This document shows, piece after piece, positions 62,358 to 64,000 of a DNA stretch of 64,000 nucleotides. Below the pieces are notes generated by a model, which worked only from the letters and a program-made list of their open reading frames with translations, was not told where the DNA came from and did no database searches. Position 1 is the first letter of the stretch. The number at the start of each line of letters is the position of its first letter. Origin of the DNA: Sulfurovum lithotrophicum. Its GTDB lineage: Bacteria; Campylobacterota; Campylobacteria; Campylobacterales; Sulfurovaceae. Location of the stretch: positions 744,001 through 808,000 of the forward strand of contig NZ_CP011308.1 in the NCBI RefSeq assembly GCF_000987835.1, read 5' to 3'. Made by a program: the position numbers and the translations under genes.

Positions 62358-63564
62358 ATTTTTCTCCTTCTATATAGACATGTGAGACCTGTTTGGTATG
62401 AATGATACTCCACAACGCCACCTCTTCTTTGCTTTGCGGCATAGCCGGCAGGGTAAGTACTGCAAGGTCTGCTGCGGCCCCCACTTCTATCTTCCCGCAA
62501 TCGAGTCCGAGGATATCTGCGGCATCCTGCGTACTTGCTGTGATGAGTTGTTCTGCAAGCTCATGGATAGGTATGTCGTTATGCAGCATCAGAGCTGCTC
62601 TGAACTCGTCAAAGATGCTGAGTGAATCGTTGGAGCTCAGTCCATCCGTGGCAACAGAGAAAGGCAGCTTGAGCTTTTCGATTTTTAGGCGTCCACAGCC
62701 AAGGTAGCGGTTGGAACGGGGACAGTGTGCGATAGAATGGCCTTTTTGACTCAGGTACTCCAGCTCTTCTTCAGTGGCCTGGACTGCATGGGCAAAATGG
62801 GTCGGGTAGGTGTCGAAGGCATGCATGAACTCTTGGATGTTCGTGACCGGAGTGGAAGTGCTGAAGTATTTTTCAAAGAAGCTTTTGAATTCTCCCTCTC
62901 CCTCTTCCAGCCACTGACGCTCTGCCTGTGACTCCAGGAAATGCGCAGTCAGCGGCATCTTGTTCTGTTTGGCGAGTGTCACGGCTTTCTGAAGAATGAT
63001 GGGATGAACGGAGTAGGGGGAGTGGATGGCCACGGCTGGTGTGATCTTGGCAGATTCATCGCAGCTTTGAGAAGCCTTGACGCGTTCAAGAAAATCACCG
63101 TAGAGCATATCGGCAGTAGCGGCGTTGGAACCGATAACCTCATTGAAAAAAACGACACGTTGGGCTGCTTTTTCACACACTTCAAGTTCCGTACCAAAAC
63201 TGGAGATGGCACCGAATGTAGTAATGCCAGAACGCAGCATCTCATCACACTCTTTTTGCATCATGGTATTGTCGCAGGCATTGACGAGATCGTCCCTGTG
63301 TTCTATGACCGAGTCGAGCCACGGCATGAAGGAGCCATACTTCAAAGAGGTTCTGTTGGCGGAGAATTCAAGGTGAACATGGGTATTGATGAAACCGGGG
63401 TAGATAACAGAGTAGGGTGCGGTTCTGATGATCTCGGCTTTGGGATAAATGCTCAGCAGGCTTTCAAGAGGGCCGATACCGTGGATCTCGTTGTTAAAGG
63501 CTACAGCCTGGTTCTCTACGAAGCCATTAGGTGTATAGATATGGTCAGCTACGAGTATTTTCAT
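62350..63564 (-). CDS. Atz/Trz-type amidohydrolase (likely aminodeoxyfutalosine deaminase)
   Basis: A 404-residue TIM-barrel metal hydrolase. Metal ligands: HVHLEFS, then HFLESQAER, the later HAVQAT, and SVATDGLSSND. Campylobacterota lacking classical menaquinone genes use such a deaminase in the futalosine menaquinone pathway, so that is the favoured role; other purine- or guanine-type deaminases cannot be excluded. Operon with sppA. Confidence 0.82.
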   Translation of the reverse strand: MKILVADHIYTPNGFVENQAVAFNNEIHGIGPLESLLSIYPKAEIIRTAPYSVIYPGFINTHVHLEFSANRTSLKYGSFMPWLDSVIEHRDDLVNACDNTMMQKECDEMLRSGITTFGAISSFGTELEVCEKAAQRVVFFNEVIGSNAATADMLYGDFLERVKASQSCDESAKITPAVAIHSPYSVHPIILQKAVTLAKQNKMPLTAHFLESQAERQWLEEGEGEFKSFFEKYFSTSTPVTNIQEFMHAFDTYPTHFAHAVQATEEELEYLSQKGHSIAHCPRSNRYLGCGRLKIEKLKLPFSVATDGLSSNDSLSIFDEFRAALMLHNDIPIHELAEQLITASTQDAADILGLDCGKIEVGAAADLAVLTLPAMPQSKEEVALWSIIHTKQVSHVYIEGEKYV

Positions 63565-63821
63565 TGCGTTTGTCCTTGTGTAGATACTGTTTTGTATTTT
63601 TAGATACCGAACATATAGACAGTATTATATCCAAGTGGGAGTTATTTTTACTCATGCAGATGTGGTACCCCGGAAAGGTAACCGCCTTGTCAAAAGAGAC
63701 TGGAGCAGAGAATAACTAACCGAAAATCGGAGTTTCAAAAAAAGGTAATACCAAGCGATTGGGCTTCAATAAGCTCTATTTTTTTCGTTTCTACTGGGGA
63801 CGGATGAGAACGAAAGAAAAA

Positions 63822-63844
63822 AATATGTTACAATTAAACATATT
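63822..63844. promoter_or_regulatory. Inverted repeat AATATGTT-ACAATTA-AACATATT upstream of the last gene
   Basis: Eight-base arms with a 7-base spacer end 15 bp before the last gene start. TACAAT within it resembles a -10 element, so it may be an operator overlapping the promoter. Confidence 0.4.
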
Positions 63845-63862
63845 AACTTTTAAGGGGTCATG

Positions 63863-64000
63863 ATGAAAAAGCTACTGTTTTTAAGCCTATCGTTCATATT
63901 TATATCAACACAGGTTCTTTATGCCAAAACGAAGCGCTATAAAGTAGAGTCCGGTATGGTAACTTACAAGATTACGGGCAGTGGAAATATTATGGGTATG
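63863..64000 (+). CDS. Secreted protein, 3' end cut by window
   Basis: The first 46 residues are visible: a signal peptide (MKKLLFLSLSFIFIS, cleavage near LYA) and mature start KTKRYKVESGMVTYKITGSG. An ATG three bases earlier is an alternative. Shine-Dalgarno AAGGGG upstream. The mature start resembles small periplasmic proteins of this bacterial group, but no family can be assigned from this fragment. Confidence 0.6.
   Translation, partial: MKKLLFLSLSFIFISTQVLYAKTKRYKVESGMVTYKITGSGNIMGM

Noticed and set aside
63531-63719. A short frame at the start of the last intergenic region
   Set aside because: It overlaps the amidohydrolase start on the other strand and has no start signal or family.

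Overview
The window looks like chromosomal DNA of a chemolithotrophic Campylobacterota (epsilonproteobacterial) bacterium, most like Sulfurovum or a close relative. This is inferred from protein content: an HsrA/HP1043-type atypical response regulator, an Atz/Trz-type amidohydrolase like the futalosine-pathway deaminase of this group, a stand-alone DUF234 protein, small periplasmic c-type cytochromes, and a DsbD_2-type membrane protein. No rRNA genes, insertion sequences, prophage or CRISPR arrays were seen.

Layout. 0-3.4 kb: nitrogen module (PII protein, ammonium channel) with a degenerate NtrB-like/NtrC-like pair. 3.4-9.5 kb: DUF234 protein, hsrA, a metallo-hydrolase, a DUF455 protein, lpxK, argB and a di-haem peroxidase. 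9.5-16.4 kb: a large PAS-GGDEF-EAL protein, a seven-repeat secreted propeller, thrC and a LysM-3D protein. 16.4-26.7 kb: yebC, selO, small hypotheticals, a thioredoxin, exbBD, gyrA, asd, a YqhA-like membrane protein and hemE. 26.8-33.7 kb: an A+T-rich island in which hipB and hipA flank a RhuM-family gene and a 1435-residue nuclease/STAND-NTPase gene. 33.7-46.6 kb: housekeeping genes (radical SAM, tRNA-Asn, tex, exonuclease, Ca2+ antiporter, ybeY, queC, truD, acyP, msrA) mixed with secreted or coiled-coil unknowns. 46.7-50.9 kb: a thioredoxin/two-component operon, a structured repeat block and small periplasmic cytochromes or cytochrome-like proteins. 50.9-57 kb: a Cus-type copper/silver RND efflux operon with an associated lipoprotein. 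57-64 kb: Rrf2 regulator plus sulfur amino acid enzyme, CAP-domain protein, PPK2, SppA, an amidohydrolase, and the start of a secreted protein cut by the window end.

The strongest candidate for an undescribed system is the island at 26.8-33.7 kb. Its rhuM, a 30-codon hipB-like remnant, the STAND nuclease and hipA are joined by one-to-four-base stop/start overlaps (TGATG, ATGA, TAATG), so a HipA-family kinase seems to have been wired to an Avs-like putative anti-phage NTPase. Other signals of note: an MKCxxGKC motif shared by three copper-region or membrane proteins; paired haem-less CGFSG cytochrome-like proteins; tandem hairpins with covarying outer stems that also match TGTGA-N6-TCACA; a CRP/FNR-like site placed for class II activation of the trxC operon; and four GTAGGGTG palindromic elements scattered between genes.
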